DNA from: Anthonomus grandis grandis
Taxonomy: Eukaryota; Arthropoda; Insecta; Coleoptera; Curculionidae
Length of the DNA stretch: 64,000 nucleotides
Assembly: GCF_022605725.1 (NCBI RefSeq)
Contig: NC_065549.1
Location: 558,001-622,000 of the forward strand
Reading direction: 5' to 3'
The notes below the pieces were generated by a model. The model ran no database searches and had not been told where the DNA came from. It saw only the letters and a list, made by a program, of their open reading frames with translations. This document shows, piece by piece, positions 11,601-22,640 of this stretch. Both the position numbers and the translations under genes were made by a program. Numbering within the stretch: the first letter of the stretch is position 1; each line of letters begins with the position of its first letter.

Positions 11601-14261
11601 ATGCAGTCCCAGTTTGAAGATGTTCTTGTACTATTTGGTTTAACTGTATAGTGACATTTTAAATAATAAGTAAATAAATACTAAAATATATGAATCCTAA
11701 TATAAGAAATAACTACTCTAAAAGGTGAAATAACATTTGAAATCCCTTGGAATTTTAAAAATTACTTCAAATGCCTTTTAATTATTATAAACCATTTCCA
11801 AGACAAGTATAGATTTAAAATTTGCGGGTTCATCGGGACTTTCCTTCATTATATTTTAAAATAATAGCAGACCCAGATCTGTTTTGTATTATTGTCTCTC
11901 CATCCTTTAATCCTAGACAGGATCTATGATGTAACGGTATCCACTGTCGCTCTCCAAGCTTCTCTATCCTAAAATATGGTCTTTAGGAACTCATATCTTC
12001 TCACTTCAATTAATGGTTCGTTCACTTTTATCTGGTCTATTCATTTTGTTGATCTTCCTCTCGCTTGTTTTCCATCTACTTTTCCTAACATATGGTCCAA
12101 GTCTCTCTAAATCATTGGTTCTTATAGTTCATACAGGATATGCACAGCATCCTTCTATGTCTCAAAGGAGTCAATTTTTCTTCTATCAAACATGTTTACC
12201 ATCCATGTTTCAGCAGCATGGGTTGCAATGCAATATTTAAGTCTTTGTTTTCCTAGTAAATGTGGAGTCTTTTCATGACTGAGCTTCTAGCAATTGCTAG
12301 TCAACGTTTAATTTCTTATATCCATCAGAATATAAGCCGTCTATCCTTATTTTTGCAATATTTGATTCGTATAGACATTATATGAGCAGATAAAGATGCA
12401 TTTCCCATTATCTTCAACGTTTCTCAAAGTGCGTTTCATTTAACTGTATCAAAGCCTTTGGACTAGTCTACAAAGCACAAATACGTCGTTATATTAGACT
12501 CTCGGGCTATCTCAATAAGTTGGGGTACATTAAATATTTGTTCCCTGGTTCCCTGACACTCCCATCTGCAAGACATATAAATCCGCCAGAAATATACTTT
12601 TATTTCATATTACAACTTTTATCTGAGACGTTTTTTTCGCAATAAAACTGATTCAAAATACATTCATACTGCAGCATTTTTATTGTTTGTCAAGGTGTGA
12701 ATTGGTGCACAAAATTAGTCAATTAATTTACTTACATTCTTACACTACTAAACACGATCACTTATCACTTGCCACTACTAAAAATATTTATTTAAATGAA
12801 GTGATAAATCTGTACAAACTGCATGAGTGTATTCCGCTTCAAACCGAACCCAGTCCATGTGCGCGAATTTGTGGAGCAAATTGCATGAGAAACATAATAA
12901 TTGGAAAAAGCGTTCAAAAAGATATTGAATGTGTGCTTCAAAAATACCACAGTAAGAATATGGAGCACCATTATTGAAGTAGGAAAACACTATCTCTCAA
13001 TGAAATAGAAACGAATAGAAAATAGCACAGGTCTAATACTGACAGTGAATACCAAAATATATTACTATTATGTGATGTATTAGGTGTTGGACAGCTTTAA
13101 GCTTTGATGCCACAATAAGTAATATCTATTACTATTCAAGTTTTTTTTTGGAAGATTGAGATTTTGAGATTTACATGCAAGAATCAAAATTTTCGAGAAC
13201 GAAGTCATCGTTGCATTTTTGTATTTGCTATAAATTACATTTTTTATTTTGTAAAATTATCCTAATTTGTAGAAAAGTGTCTTTATAGGTATTTACATTG
13301 TTTATTTATTTCTTAACAATTTTAAATATTATGGAATGTTTTTCCTATCTAATCTCAAATCTCATTATTTGTGGGCAATCCAGCTTCATTCCATATTTCG
13401 CCATTCAAGTAGTTAGGTTCCCATTGTTCCTAAAGAAAAATCTTTTAATATACTTTGTTAAATATAAATAATTAAATTTTTATATTATAATACATAAATA
13501 TAATTATAAATTAAAGTTTTATTACATATTACGTCGTTCTGCTAGAGGAATTTCTTATAGCAGCGTTCAAATTTAATCAATAATTTAATAATTTATACAA
13601 TATTTGACGTATCATGGATTATATATTTTTAATCTAGAATTAAGTAAAGAGTAAAAATTTGGTAAAATATACAGGCCGTTCCATTAAAAGAAATTTACTT
13701 GACAATAAAAACTTTGTCTTTAAAACACTCTGTACATCTACCAATATTGTCAACCAAATTAGTATTTCCAAACGAACACTTTTTATCTTAATTTCCTACA
13801 GGGGCGAAAAAAAATCGTGGGTAAATAGATTTCAGACATTCTCTATATGCAGGTTAAAATATTAACCTACATGTATGTAAGTTAAACCCCAAATAAACCT
13901 AACTAACTACAAAATAAACAGTACAAAAAGTATAAAAATAATTAACGTATTTACATTTTCATAACTAAGCTAAGGATCAGTACACCTCGACCTATTCTAA
14001 ATAAAAATAAATATAACGATACACAGGTAAAAATCGACTTTGTTACACTCTATACACATAATTCGCCCAATACATTTTTTAGACTTTCCTTTTCCAATAT
14101 TTTCTTTTTATTTCCAGATGATGTATCGTAGTTTACAAAGGCCGTTGCCGAGGCCCGTTCCCGCCCCCACCATGTTATCGGGGTCCCAGACCCTGACCCA
14201 CAAATATCGGGGTCCCGAAGTGGTCACCACCTCGAACAAGATACAAGAAAGTTGCATATAA
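2529..14261 (+). CDS. C-terminal part of a single-pass membrane protein, possibly sidestep-like (4 exons)
   Basis: Exons 2529-2658, 8051-8241, 8376-8509 and 14118-14261 join in one frame (split codons AG|A and G|AA, then phase 0) and give about 199 residues. The first exon carries a hydrophobic helix (PLIMGLLGTAGILATGVCMV, then VLAALC) followed by basic RKH, as at the inner face of a type I membrane protein. The cytoplasmic tail contains DPDIIQNQY, an acidic patch (EDDPDDEGEG), a proline-rich stretch (RPLPRPVPAP) and the C-terminus ESCI, which fits a class I PDZ ligand. The ectodomain lies outside the window. A helix and tail of this type resemble insect immunoglobulin-superfamily guidance or adhesion receptors. 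The sidestep assignment is a weak inference, while membrane topology and splicing are well supported. Confidence 0.72.
4196..7200. repeat. 173-bp tandem array (about 17 copies) in an intron
   Basis: The phrase AAGAAAAGTGAAATTTCAAG recurs at 4371, 4544, 4717, 4890 and onward to about 7138, always 173 bp apart, giving about 16 full periods plus a divergent partial unit at the left edge. Other unit landmarks are GACGATCGATATGAAATAG and CATGAAATGCGGTAGAAACC. Variant units recur in register: a GCCATGAAACGCGG/ACTCTTTACC variant starts at 5795, 6141 and 6660, separated by 2 and 3 unit lengths, so local multi-unit duplication has occurred. No conserved reading frame runs through it. Confidence 0.95.
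7230..8050. other. Intron between the 173-bp array and exon B
   Basis: No gene seen. A GC-richer stretch from about 7770 to 8050 precedes exon B. Its upstream part reads open on the minus strand only as a by-product of the exon's composition. Confidence 0.55.
8051..8241 (+). CDS. Membrane-protein exon B: juxtamembrane cytoplasmic tail
   Basis: The acceptor is TTTTTCCAG and the donor is TACG|GTGAGG. The 191-bp exon completes the split AG|A codon from exon A and ends one base into the next codon. It encodes a polar segment including MEAVINADDLIVDGS, a serine-rich run (VRSSSNS) and EATDPDIIQNQY. A competing minus-strand frame here has no splice support. Confidence 0.82.
8376..8509 (+). CDS. Membrane-protein exon C: acidic cytoplasmic segment
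   Basis: Only 134 bp of intron separates this exon from exon B. The acceptor is T-rich and ends TTTAG; the donor is ACT|GTAAGTG. It encodes ERSFMKIYEYEPPGGRD, an acidic run, then HSAKEPYHVPNQT. The tyrosines in the IYEYEPP context could be phosphorylation sites (inference only). Confidence 0.82.
8690..9153 (+). pseudogene. Jockey-like LINE reverse transcriptase relic, 5' part
   Basis: Frame pieces show reverse-transcriptase motif A (DLLYADLLKAFDSIS) near 8700-8750, then the ADD motif of the active site (HADDLKFF) near 8940, then NVSKCKSMKFF and VVILDKDLNL. Stops and frameshifts break it throughout. The frame continues after the piggyBac-like insertion at 11136. It is an old insertion in the intron between exons C and D. 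Confidence 0.75.
9158..11131 (-). mobile_element. piggyBac-like element inserted into a LINE relic
   Basis: Flanked by TTAA at 9154-9157 and 11132-11135. Ends read inward are CCCATTTATGCCC (left) and CTCATTTTGCCCC (right). Near each end is a TGATGC..TACGCAACA-type motif with an internally palindromic core. The transposase remnant runs on the minus strand. Removing the element and one TTAA restores the interrupted LINE frame, which confirms the boundaries. It shares this end type with the element at 22939-26299. Confidence 0.88.
9370..10125 (-). pseudogene. piggyBac-like transposase, truncated and interrupted
   Basis: A minus-strand frame of about 250 codons carries piggyBac catalytic landmarks: HQIFFDNFFSSFKLFVHLKN with the DNFF aspartate, GFFATGTIRDNR, then MGGVDLHDNGIANYR and KKRWWPIFVNAW. 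One in-frame TAA (9685-9687) separates PQPNVIS from FNKNMGGVD; the frame is otherwise continuous across it, so this is a point nonsense mutation. The C-terminal cysteine-rich domain stops early at RRRCPICHS. The N-terminal third and first catalytic aspartate are missing: 10140-10700 gives only fragments. The copy is inactive. A relative lies at 25690-26040. Confidence 0.85.
11136..11560 (+). pseudogene. Jockey-like LINE reverse transcriptase relic, 3' part
   Basis: Continues the frame of 8690-9153 after excision of the piggyBac-like element: DKDLNL is followed directly by NLHLDNIICKASR, the expected region after the reverse-transcriptase core. Further on, EYFSVI, QRRLNF and later fragments match the C-terminal part of LINE ORF2, with stops and frameshifts. 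Confidence 0.65.
11880..12600 (-). pseudogene. RTE-like LINE reverse transcriptase relic
   Basis: On the minus strand the frame TREQIFNVPQLIEIARES, then TTYLCFVD, stop, SKGFDTVK gives the segment leading into reverse-transcriptase motif A of RTE-type LINEs (12430-12560). Lower coordinates hold further decayed pieces. Many stops and shifts are present. It sits in the last intron of the + strand membrane-protein gene, in opposite orientation. Confidence 0.6.
12601..13354. other. Intronic stretch without a recognised gene
   Basis: A 96-codon frame at 12687-12977 (+) has no recognisable motif, and an overlapping frame exists on the other strand. I treat both as chance. The rest is AT-rich. Confidence 0.5.
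13355..13429 (-). CDS. Possible orphan terminal exon (antisense), unidentified
   Basis: On the minus strand a TTTTTCTTTAG acceptor is followed by 24 codons with non-random composition (EQWEPNYLNGEIWNEAGLP, TNNEI) and TGA. This looks like the last exon of a gene or of a processed fragment. I do not recognise the family, and no partner exon with a matching donor was found within 700 bp upstream. It could also be a decayed transposon piece. Confidence 0.25.
   Translation of the reverse strand, partial: EQWEPNYLNGEIWNEAGLPTNNEI
14118..14261 (+). CDS. Membrane-protein exon D: proline-rich C-terminus
   Basis: The acceptor is TTTATTTCCAG; phase 0 continues from exon C. The 144-bp exon encodes MMYRSLQRPLPRPVPAP, then TMLSGSQTLTHKYRGPEVV and a tail ending ESCI before TAA. 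The methionines are internal, not a start. This exon is GC-rich compared with its surroundings. Confidence 0.83.
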   Translation: MMYRSLQRPLPRPVPAPTMLSGSQTLTHKYRGPEVVTTSNKIQESCI

Positions 14262-14348
14262 ATTGACAACGTTTCCCTTTTTTTGTGTCCTCTTCATTGT
14301 TTTTATCATTGTAATATATTTATTGTATTTAAGAAAAAAAAACAAACT

Positions 14349-14354
14349 ATTAAA
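14349..14354 (+). promoter_or_regulatory. Probable poly(A) signal of the membrane-protein gene
   Basis: ATTAAA 88 bp after the stop codon, followed within 30 bp by GT/T-rich sequence, as expected of a cleavage and polyadenylation region. No canonical AATAAA is closer. Confidence 0.5.
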
Positions 14355-14359
14355 GACTT

Positions 14360-15640
14360 TATTAGGTGTATTAAATTTGTTTTTTCTTTTTTTGATATTT
14401 AAACTTGAGCGGAAGAACTAAAAATTGACCTACTGAACCGCGATTTTTAGGTCGTCGCTCCCAAATAGCTGCAAATACTTGATTGTTCGCCCCTTTACGG
14501 CCTCGCAGTTATTTTATTATTATAGTATAAAATCGATTTTAGGGGGCCGTTCGACCATTAAATTGAGAAATATTGGCGCATTACACCCTCAATAATAAAA
14601 TCACTTATGCGGCGCTTCTATATATTGTTACAACCCCTTTCTCCACTCTAATCTGAAATTGCTTTGGGTTTAGAGTGGTCGTTCAAATACAATGTTATTA
14701 AACACAATATTAGGTCACCCTATAGTGGTGCAAGATCGGATTTTTATTAACGTTCTAGATACAAATTTCAGTTGAAATCAGTCAGGTTATTTCTGCATAT
14801 GCAACTGGATTAACAAGATAACTAAAATATATAAAATGTATGAAACTCTTTATTCGGTTTAAAAATTCGGTTACAAATCCATAATTTGATATAAATAAAT
14901 TAATCGAGTCACGTCATAATCTCTACTAGTCAATTCACATCAGTCATGCCAGCCTGAAAACGTAATAACTGTCAACGCTTATGACGTTATAACTAAAGGC
15001 GCGAAAATCAATTTTTAAAACTAAATACTACAAATGTAAATCTATTGAGAAAGTCTAAAAGATAGTTTGAACATTTGAAATTGGCCCTAAAGTTAAAAAG
15101 TAAATTAATGTATTAATGTAATAATAAGAAGTGTTACATGAGTTGTGAAATTACTCCTATACCACACGATATAAATAATGATACAAAACGGCGAAAATAA
15201 ATAATCCCATATAAAATATAAGACGCATATAAAACGGAGAGAACCCCACTTACGAAATAAATTTTACATGAAGCCCAACAAACCGGGCACAAAAATATTC
15301 AAATTATGTGGCTCTTGATATATTTTTATTACCGGGACCGATATCTGAGCAGCGGACCCCACCTCCCGGTTCCCGTTTAAAAATCTGAATAAAAATCGCG
15401 TGGAGCTAAATAAAGTTTAGATTTTGACGCTCTTTAGTATACGTATACGAAAAGGTCCATTTTCTTTGTTCATTTCGCTCGTAAAGTTCGAAATGTGTAT
15501 TTTTGGTTTGACTTTTATGTTTTAGAATGTAGAGAGTACTGTTTTTTGTTGCGTGTGTCTAGGAATACTCCTTTCTGTGCTACTTGATTGCTATTACCAC
15601 TCACTGTTCGTCACTGTTCCTACTTTATGTGCTAGATCTC
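14360..15640. other. Intergenic sequence 3' of the membrane-protein gene
   Basis: No frame or RNA gene recognised. GC-richer patches at 14400-14620 and 15250-15440 stand out from the AT-rich background but show no coding structure. Confidence 0.5.
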
Positions 15641-15819
15641 AGGGCATACATTGACTAAAGCTCTTCCTCCTCAGATGCAACAATAGCCTGGAAGTGTACT
15701 CAAAATCCTCTCAGATACTCACATCCCTAAAGTAAGAGTATCTCAATTGTACTTTGGAACTGACAAAGTAACTCTTTAGTTAATCCAGAGAAATGTTATT
15801 AATTTTTTTTTTTAAAGTA

Positions 15820-15920
15820 TACCGAGTTTTCATTGTCAAACGCCTTATGCAAATCCACAAATACACATAATCTAATTCTACTATTTTTTATCGCGTTTTT
15901 GTAGCATATTAAAAATATTT
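15820..15920 (-). pseudogene. Short LINE reverse transcriptase fragment
   Basis: On the minus strand SRIRLCVFVDLHKAFD, then NENSVYF, gives reverse-transcriptase motif A (VDLHKAFD). Flanking sequence has decayed beyond recognition. Confidence 0.5.
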
Positions 15921-16271
15921 CCATTCCACTTTAAATGAGAATCAATATTAGGCGTTGAAAGTGTTTTAAACCTTTTAGAGATAAATCCATTTTTTACTAC
16001 TATCATAGGAAATTTAAACTACTTATCAGATGAAATATTATGCTTTTTCAAATTTTGCTGTTTGTGTTTTGCACTAAAATAAGTCTATATTTTGACGTTA
16101 ATGTTTCTTTGACCCAATTTATAATTAGGATTATTATTGTTGAGAAATGTACCTTTTTTTAAAAAATCTATTTGTTAAATTGAGTTGACTGCTAAATATT
16201 CTTTTTGCCAACTACAACATATTGTCTAAAATAGTAAGATTCAAAATAGAGACTCGCAGTTTAACTCAGAT

Positions 16272-17149
16272 CAGTGGCGAAGCGTACGAGTAGACAAGGT
16301 AGACACTGATTAAAGGTAGACTCTGAAGGTAGACACACCCAAAATTATCCAGTTATTTGTCATTAATTTATCACGTAATTGTTGAATAAAAATAAAAAAA
16401 AAATTAACACAGAACGTTGTAGCTATCCTCACTATTATTATATAGTATCTAAACATGATTAATCCGAAGGCGCGCCCCGCCTGCCTCGCCGCAACGATTA
16501 AGATAAAAATACAGGGCTGACACCCAATTAAAGTCTACGAGCCCCAGGAAGACACATTGATATTTGTCTTCCGAAATTTGGAGCATCTAATCGAACCAAA
16601 TACGCATCAAGCAGGCTACAGAGGTCCGGCCGCATCAGCTTTCAGCCCTATGCAAAATTTACTTGCAGGAAAGACATTCGAGCTTTTGTCTATCGAAGTC
16701 GACCAGCTATTTTATTATGCCGTTGAGGGTTATTGTTTATGGACACGCTTGATCTGGTCGGCCGCAATACATCTTCAGTTTTGTTTTGCTTTGATGAATC
16801 TGCATTTGGCATTTGGTGGGGTCGCGTGCTATAGTAATTTAATAATTAGTATTTTTATTTTTGGGTGTATAAAAAAGATTTTTTTAGTGAATATTTTAGT
16901 GGTTATTTATGAACGACTGTTCGATATTGACAATTGTATTTTAGTTGTGTTTTTTGGTAAGTAGTATTTAATTTAATCTATCTAACTTTTTATGCTATAT
17001 CACTAGGTACATATATTTTTTTTTGAGTTAATATTTCAGGCGCTTTTATTCTCAATTTCAATAAAGTGAATACTATTGAATACACATTTTTTTAATTAAC
17101 GATTTTTATTGTTTGTCTACTAGAAAAAAAAGTTCACGCTTCGCCACTG
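16272..17149. mobile_element. hAT-like non-autonomous element
   Basis: Terminal inverted repeats begin CAGTGGCGAAGCGT at 16272 and end with its exact complement at 17149; a second shared block AGTAGACAA follows inside each end after a few bases. CAGTGGCG termini are common in hAT elements. An expected 8-bp duplication is not clean: the flanks are ACTCAGAT and CCACTGAT. A frame at 16557-16964 has no transposase motif. The flanking sequence on both sides matches the 142-bp repeat unit, so the element inserted into the first unit of that array. Confidence 0.65.
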
Positions 17150-20100
17150 GTCCACTGATCATCCTCAATTACCTGGAAACGCTCTCAGAGTACTTAGAAG
17201 ATTGTTCCAGGTTCTTCAAGTAAATCAGATCCTTGTAATCAGACTCTCACAAAATCTAGAAGAGCAAAATTCAAAAGACAGAGTCGTAGATTGACTTAGA
17301 CTATCCTCAATTGCTTGGAATAACTTTCAGAGTAATTAGAAGATTATTCCAGGCTCTTCAAGTGACTCAGATCCTTGTGATCAGACTCTCACAAAATCTA
17401 GAATAGCAAAATTCAAAAAACAGAGTCGTAGATGAACTTAGACTACCCTCAATTGTTTGGAATAACTCTTAGAGTAATTAGAAGATTATTCCAGGCTCTC
17501 CAAGTGACTCAGATCCTTGTAGTCAGACTTTCACATTATCTAGAAGAGCAAAATTCAAAAGACAGAGTCGTAGATTGACTTAGACTATCCTCAATTGCTT
17601 GGAATAACTCTCAGAGTAATTAGAAGATTATTCCAGGCTTTCCAAGTGACTCAGACCTTTGTAATCAGACTCTGACAAAATCTAGAAGAGCAAAATTCAA
17701 AAGACAGAGTCGTAGATTGACTTAGACTACCCTCAATTGCTTGGAATAACTCTTAGAGTAATAAGAAGATTATTCCAGGCTCTCCAAGTGACTCAGATCC
17801 TTGTAATAAGACTCTCACATTATCTAGAATAGCAATATTCAGAATACAGAGTCGCAGATTGACTTAGACTATCCTCAATTGCTTGGAATAACTCTCAGAG
17901 TAATTAGAAGATTATTTCAGGCTCTTCAAGTGACTCAGATCCTTGTAATTAGACTCTCACAAAATCCAGAATAGCAAAATTCAAAAAACAGAGTCGTAGA
18001 TGGACTTAGACTACCCTCAATTGTTTGGAATAACTCTTAGAGTAATTAGAAGATTATTCCAGGCTCTCCAAGTGACTCAGATCCTTGTAATAAGACTCTC
18101 ACATTATCTAGAATAGCAAAATTCAAAAGATAGAGTCGTAGATTGACTTAGTCTACCCTCAATTGATTGGAATAACTCTCAGAGTAATTAGAAGATTATT
18201 CCAGGCTTTCCAAGTGACTCAGACCTTTGTAATCAGACTCTGACAAAATCTAGAAGAGCAAAATTCAAAAGACAGAGTTGTAGATTGACTTACACTATCC
18301 TTAATTGCTTGGAATAACTCTCGGAGTAATTAAAAGATTATTCCAGGCTCTCCAAGTGACTCAGACCTTTGTAATCAGACTCTCACATTATCTAGATTAG
18401 CAAAATTCAAAAGATAGAGTCGTAGATTGACTTAGACTACCCTCAATTGTTTGGAATAACTCTCAGAGTAATTAGAAGATTATTTCAGGCTCTTCAAGTG
18501 ACTCAGATCCTTGTAATCAGACTCTCACAAAATCTAGAAAAGCAAAATTCAAAAAACAGAGTCGTAGATTGACTTAGACTACCCTCAATTGTTTGGAATA
18601 ACTCTTAGAGTAATTAGAAGATTATTCCAGGCTCTTCAAGTGACTCAGATCCTTGTAATCAGACTCTCACAAAATCTAGAAGAGCAAAATTCAAAAAACA
18701 GAGTCGTAGATTGAATTAGACTACCCTCAATTGCTTGGAATAACTCTCAGAGTAATTAGAAGAATATTCCAGACTCTCCAAGTGGCTCAGATCCTTGTAA
18801 TCAGACTCTCACATTATCTAGAATAGCAAAATTCAAAAGATAGAGTCGTAGATTGACTTAGAATACCCTCAATTGCTTGGAATAACTCTCAGAGTAATTA
18901 GAAGATTATTTCAGGCTCTCCAAGTGACTCAGATCCTTGTAATCAGACTCTCACAAAATCTAGAAGAGCAAAATTCAAAAAACAGAGTCGCAGATTGAAT
19001 TAGACTACCCTCAATTGCTTGGAATAACTCTCAGAGTAATTAGAAGAATATTACAGACTCTCCAAGTGACTCAGACCTTTGTAATCAGACTCTGACAAAA
19101 TCTAGAAGAGCAAAATTCAAAAGACAGAGTCGTAGATTGACTAAGACTACCCTCAATTGCTTGGAATAACTCTCAGAGTAATAAGAAGATTATTCCAGGC
19201 TCTTCAAGTGACTCAGATCCTTGTAATCAGACTCTCACGTTATCTAGCATAGCAAAATTCAAAAGACAGAGTCGTAGATTGACTTACACTATCCTCAATT
19301 GCTTGGAATAACTCTCAGAGTAATTAGAAGATTATTCCAGGCTCTCTAAGTGACTCAGATCCTTGTAATAAGACTCTCACATTATCTAGATTAGCAAAAT
19401 TCAAAAGATAGAGTCGTAGATTGACTTAGACTACCCTCAATTGTTTGGAATAACTCTCAGAGTAATTAGAAGATTATTTCAGGCTCTTCAAGTGACTCAG
19501 ATCCTTGTAATCAGACTCTCACAAAATCTAGAAGAGCAAAATTCAAAAAACAGAGTCGTAGATTGAATTAGACTACCCTCAATTGCTTGGAATAACTCTC
19601 AGAGTAATTAGAAGATTATTCCAGGCTCTCCAAGTGACTCAGACCTTTATAATCAGACTCTCACGTTATCTAGCATAGCAAAATTCAAAAGACAGAGTCG
19701 TAGATTGACTTAGACTACCCTCAATTGCTTGGAATAACTCTCAGAGTAATTAGAAGATTATTCCAGGCTCTCCAAGTGACTCAGATCCTTGTAGTCAGAC
19801 TTTTACATTATCTAGAATAGCAAAATTCAAAAGTAGAGTCGTAGATTGATTTAGACTATCCTCAATTGCTTGGAATAACTCTCAGAGTAATTTGAAGATT
19901 ATTCCAGGCTCTCCAAGTGACTCAGATCCTTGTAATAAGACTCTCACATAATCTAGAATAGCAAAATTCAAAAGATAGAGTCGTAGATTGATTTAGACTA
20001 TCCTCAATTGCTTGGAATAACTCTTAGATTAATTAGAAGATTATTCCAGGCTCTTCAAGTGACTCAGATCTTTGTAATCAGACTCTCACAATATTTAGAA

Positions 20101-20590
20101 GAGCAAAATTTAAAAGACAGAGTCGTAGATTGATTTAGACTATCCTCAATTGCTTGGAATAACTCTCAGAGTAATTAGAAGATTATTCCAGGCTCTTTAA
20201 GTGACTCAGATCCTTGTAATCAGACTCTCACAAAATCTAGAAGAGCAAAATTCAAAAGACAGAGTCGTAGATTGACTTAGACTATCCTTAATTGCTTGGA
20301 ATAACTCTCAGAGTAATTAGAAGATAATTCCAGGCTTCCTAAATGGCTCAGATTCCTGTGATAAAACTCTCATGTTATCTAGGATAACAATATTCAAAAG
20401 AGAGATTCATAGGTTGACTCAGATTATCCTTGATTGACTGGAAGAACTCTCAGAGTAATTAGAAGTTTATTCCAGGCTCTCCAAGTGACTCCAATCCCTG
20501 TAATAAGACTCTCACATTATCTAGAAGAGCAAAATCCAAAGGAGAGAGTCGTAAATTGACTCAGATCACTCTTAAGTATCTATTAGCTAA
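17150..20590. repeat. 142-bp tandem array (about 24 copies)
   Basis: GAGTCGTAGATTGACTTAGA recurs at 17281, 17423, 17565 and so on to 20546, an average spacing of 142 bp. Landmarks within each unit are CTCAATTGCTTGGAATAACT, TCAGAGTAATTAGAAGATTA and CAAGTGACTCAGATCCTTGT. Units differ by scattered substitutions, and the outer units are most diverged. There is no open frame. It lies between the 3' ends of the two convergent genes. Confidence 0.95.
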
Positions 20591-22533
20591 TTATTATTAA
20601 AATTTTATTTTTTAATTAAAATTCAATCCAATTCCAGTTGATTTTCGCTACTAATGCATCCGAAATCTTTCTGAGGCTTAAACTCTAGAACGCTCCAACT
20701 TATGCTCAAATCCTCCCTGTTCTGCATTAAATGGCGAAAGCTTAGCTATCGATTTCTCATACGTCAAAAGTAGAAAACTGCGTTTAGTGCGAACAATTTT
20801 TACAGAAATCTGTAATCTATTATTTTTATTACAGTAAACTATGAATAATTATTGATCGTTGCTGTGTGTAGTTCTGCTTATAAAAGTCAGATGGCCCCAG
20901 GAACAAGGCTTATAACTGTTTTATTCCTACAAAAGCATACGCATCAATCGTTTCGAATCCCTCACATTTATTTATGAATTAAAACTTGAAGGAAAATAAA
21001 ACGCTTTAGGTAATAACTTCCGTTACAGCCCCCGCCTTTGTATTAAATACACAGGCAGGCAAACTGTAACAATTTTATTTAAACATTAAAATTAACAATA
21101 AAAATAATAATATTTATTAGTAATTGTGCTTTTTTTTTTAAAATTTTATAACTAATTAAACACGTTCAATGTCAAGCCAATGGAATTTATTTATTTTTTT
21201 TAGGCGTATCGTTTATCAACAATAAATTCTCTAACGATAGTGGTCTAAATAAATATATACAATTTACATTTTTCTTTGTATTTTTTTTATACATTTTTAA
21301 ATATCTTAATTCGTAAAGCTCTGTATCTGTATTTCTCTTAATTTAAAGCTGTAACGTTATTTTTTTAACATCGTTTATACAATTGTAGGTCAAAGGGAAC
21401 TATCTAAATTACATAATAATTATCCCGTTAATACTGACAAAATATAGGAGTATATTATTATTGATTATCTCTATAGTTGGTATGGAAACTTTACAAGGGT
21501 TTATGACACACTATTGACTATTAATTCTTGGTATCAGATTTACCCCTGTAAAAGCGTCAAAGGTAGGTAAATATAAATAAATAGCACCTATTTATTATAA
21601 AAAAATATACAGGGTGCAGCTACACACTGTATAAAATCACTATATACTTTCTAGCATCTATAAAGCTTGTCCGAAATTATATGTACACCGGACTTAAATT
21701 TTGCCTAAATTTTATTTATTACAAAACGAGATGGACATTCCGTGAGTTGTCGCTTTCTTACTTTTGAATTTAAACCGTAAAATTCGAGAGCAATGAAGTT
21801 ATGCCATGTAGGTACCGTATTTGATTCACAAGTAGTGTAAAATTTAGTAAATTTCATATTATTTAATAATAACTCTGTATAGGGAGTTTTTGTTTACGTT
21901 TAAAATTTACAGTAGATCAATGAAAGTTGTAGCAACTTTGAATCCATGATTCTCATTAACTATTCATTTGATCAAAATAATTTAAATGGGTTTTTAATTG
22001 ATATTGACTTGATCTTCAGTTTAAATATGAACCGAGAAATTTAATTTAATAACTAAAGCATCTCCCTTAAGTTTTGAAAGACGACATTCAACGGAATCCA
22101 TTTATACTAAAAATGTTTATAAGAGAATTTAAAATAATAACATTAACATAATTATTCAGTCTTAAATATTGGAAAAAAAGTGTTTGTTGTTAGGTAACGC
22201 ATGCGAATTATATAACATAAAAAAAATCCCTGATATAAAAGTTGTTTGTTAAACTTTGTACAGTTGAAAACATACGTATTACTTAAAAACTAAATAACAA
22301 AAAAAAAACGTTTTTTTTTTTAAGTAATTATTTTACATAGGAATGGTGGTTTAAATACACTGTCATAAAGAAAAACTAAACATGAACCAAGCCCTAAGGT
22401 CACGCTCGCGTAATAAATATCTTGGTCCCAAAAATAAAACAAATTCAAATAAGCCTCATTTAGCACTGCAAAAACCTTCTTTGTTTATCAATTTACATAA
22501 AACACGTTACGTATGCCTTAAATTCCTATAGTC
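20591..22533. other. 3' flank and probable 3' UTR of the ADAMTS-like gene
   Basis: No exon or RNA gene recognised. The part nearest 22533 is probably the minus-strand 3' UTR. Several TTTATT tracts could be its poly(A) signal, but none can be chosen. A small inverted pair TATACAGG..CACTGTATA lies near 21607-21632. Confidence 0.5.
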
Positions 22534-22640
22534 TTAGTCGTTATTTTTGCACGTGTGGCAGCACTGTTGCCTGTATTGGACTATTTTGCACAGGTCCAAG
22601 GATTTCACGTTAGGGCAAAACACTGAGAGATCCTTGCATC
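22534..22640 (-). CDS. ADAMTS-like exon 11 (last): PLAC domain
   Basis: The acceptor is AAATTTTAG. The exon completes a glycine codon left by exon 10 and encodes CKDLSVFCPNVKSLDLC, then KIVQYRQQCCHTC and KNND before TAA. Six cysteines in the spacing C..FC..LC..QCC..C define PLAC, the usual C-terminal domain of ADAMTS-like proteins and papilins. Confidence 0.92.

Noticed and set aside
16557..16964. 135-codon frame inside the hAT-like element
   Set aside because: No hAT transposase, zinc-finger or dimerisation motif; ends in low-complexity hydrophobic residues. Probably chance in GC-richer DNA.
21607..21632. Possible miniature mariner (TATACAGG..CACTGTATA)
   Set aside because: Arms are short and imperfect with almost no interior; indistinguishable from chance without other copies.
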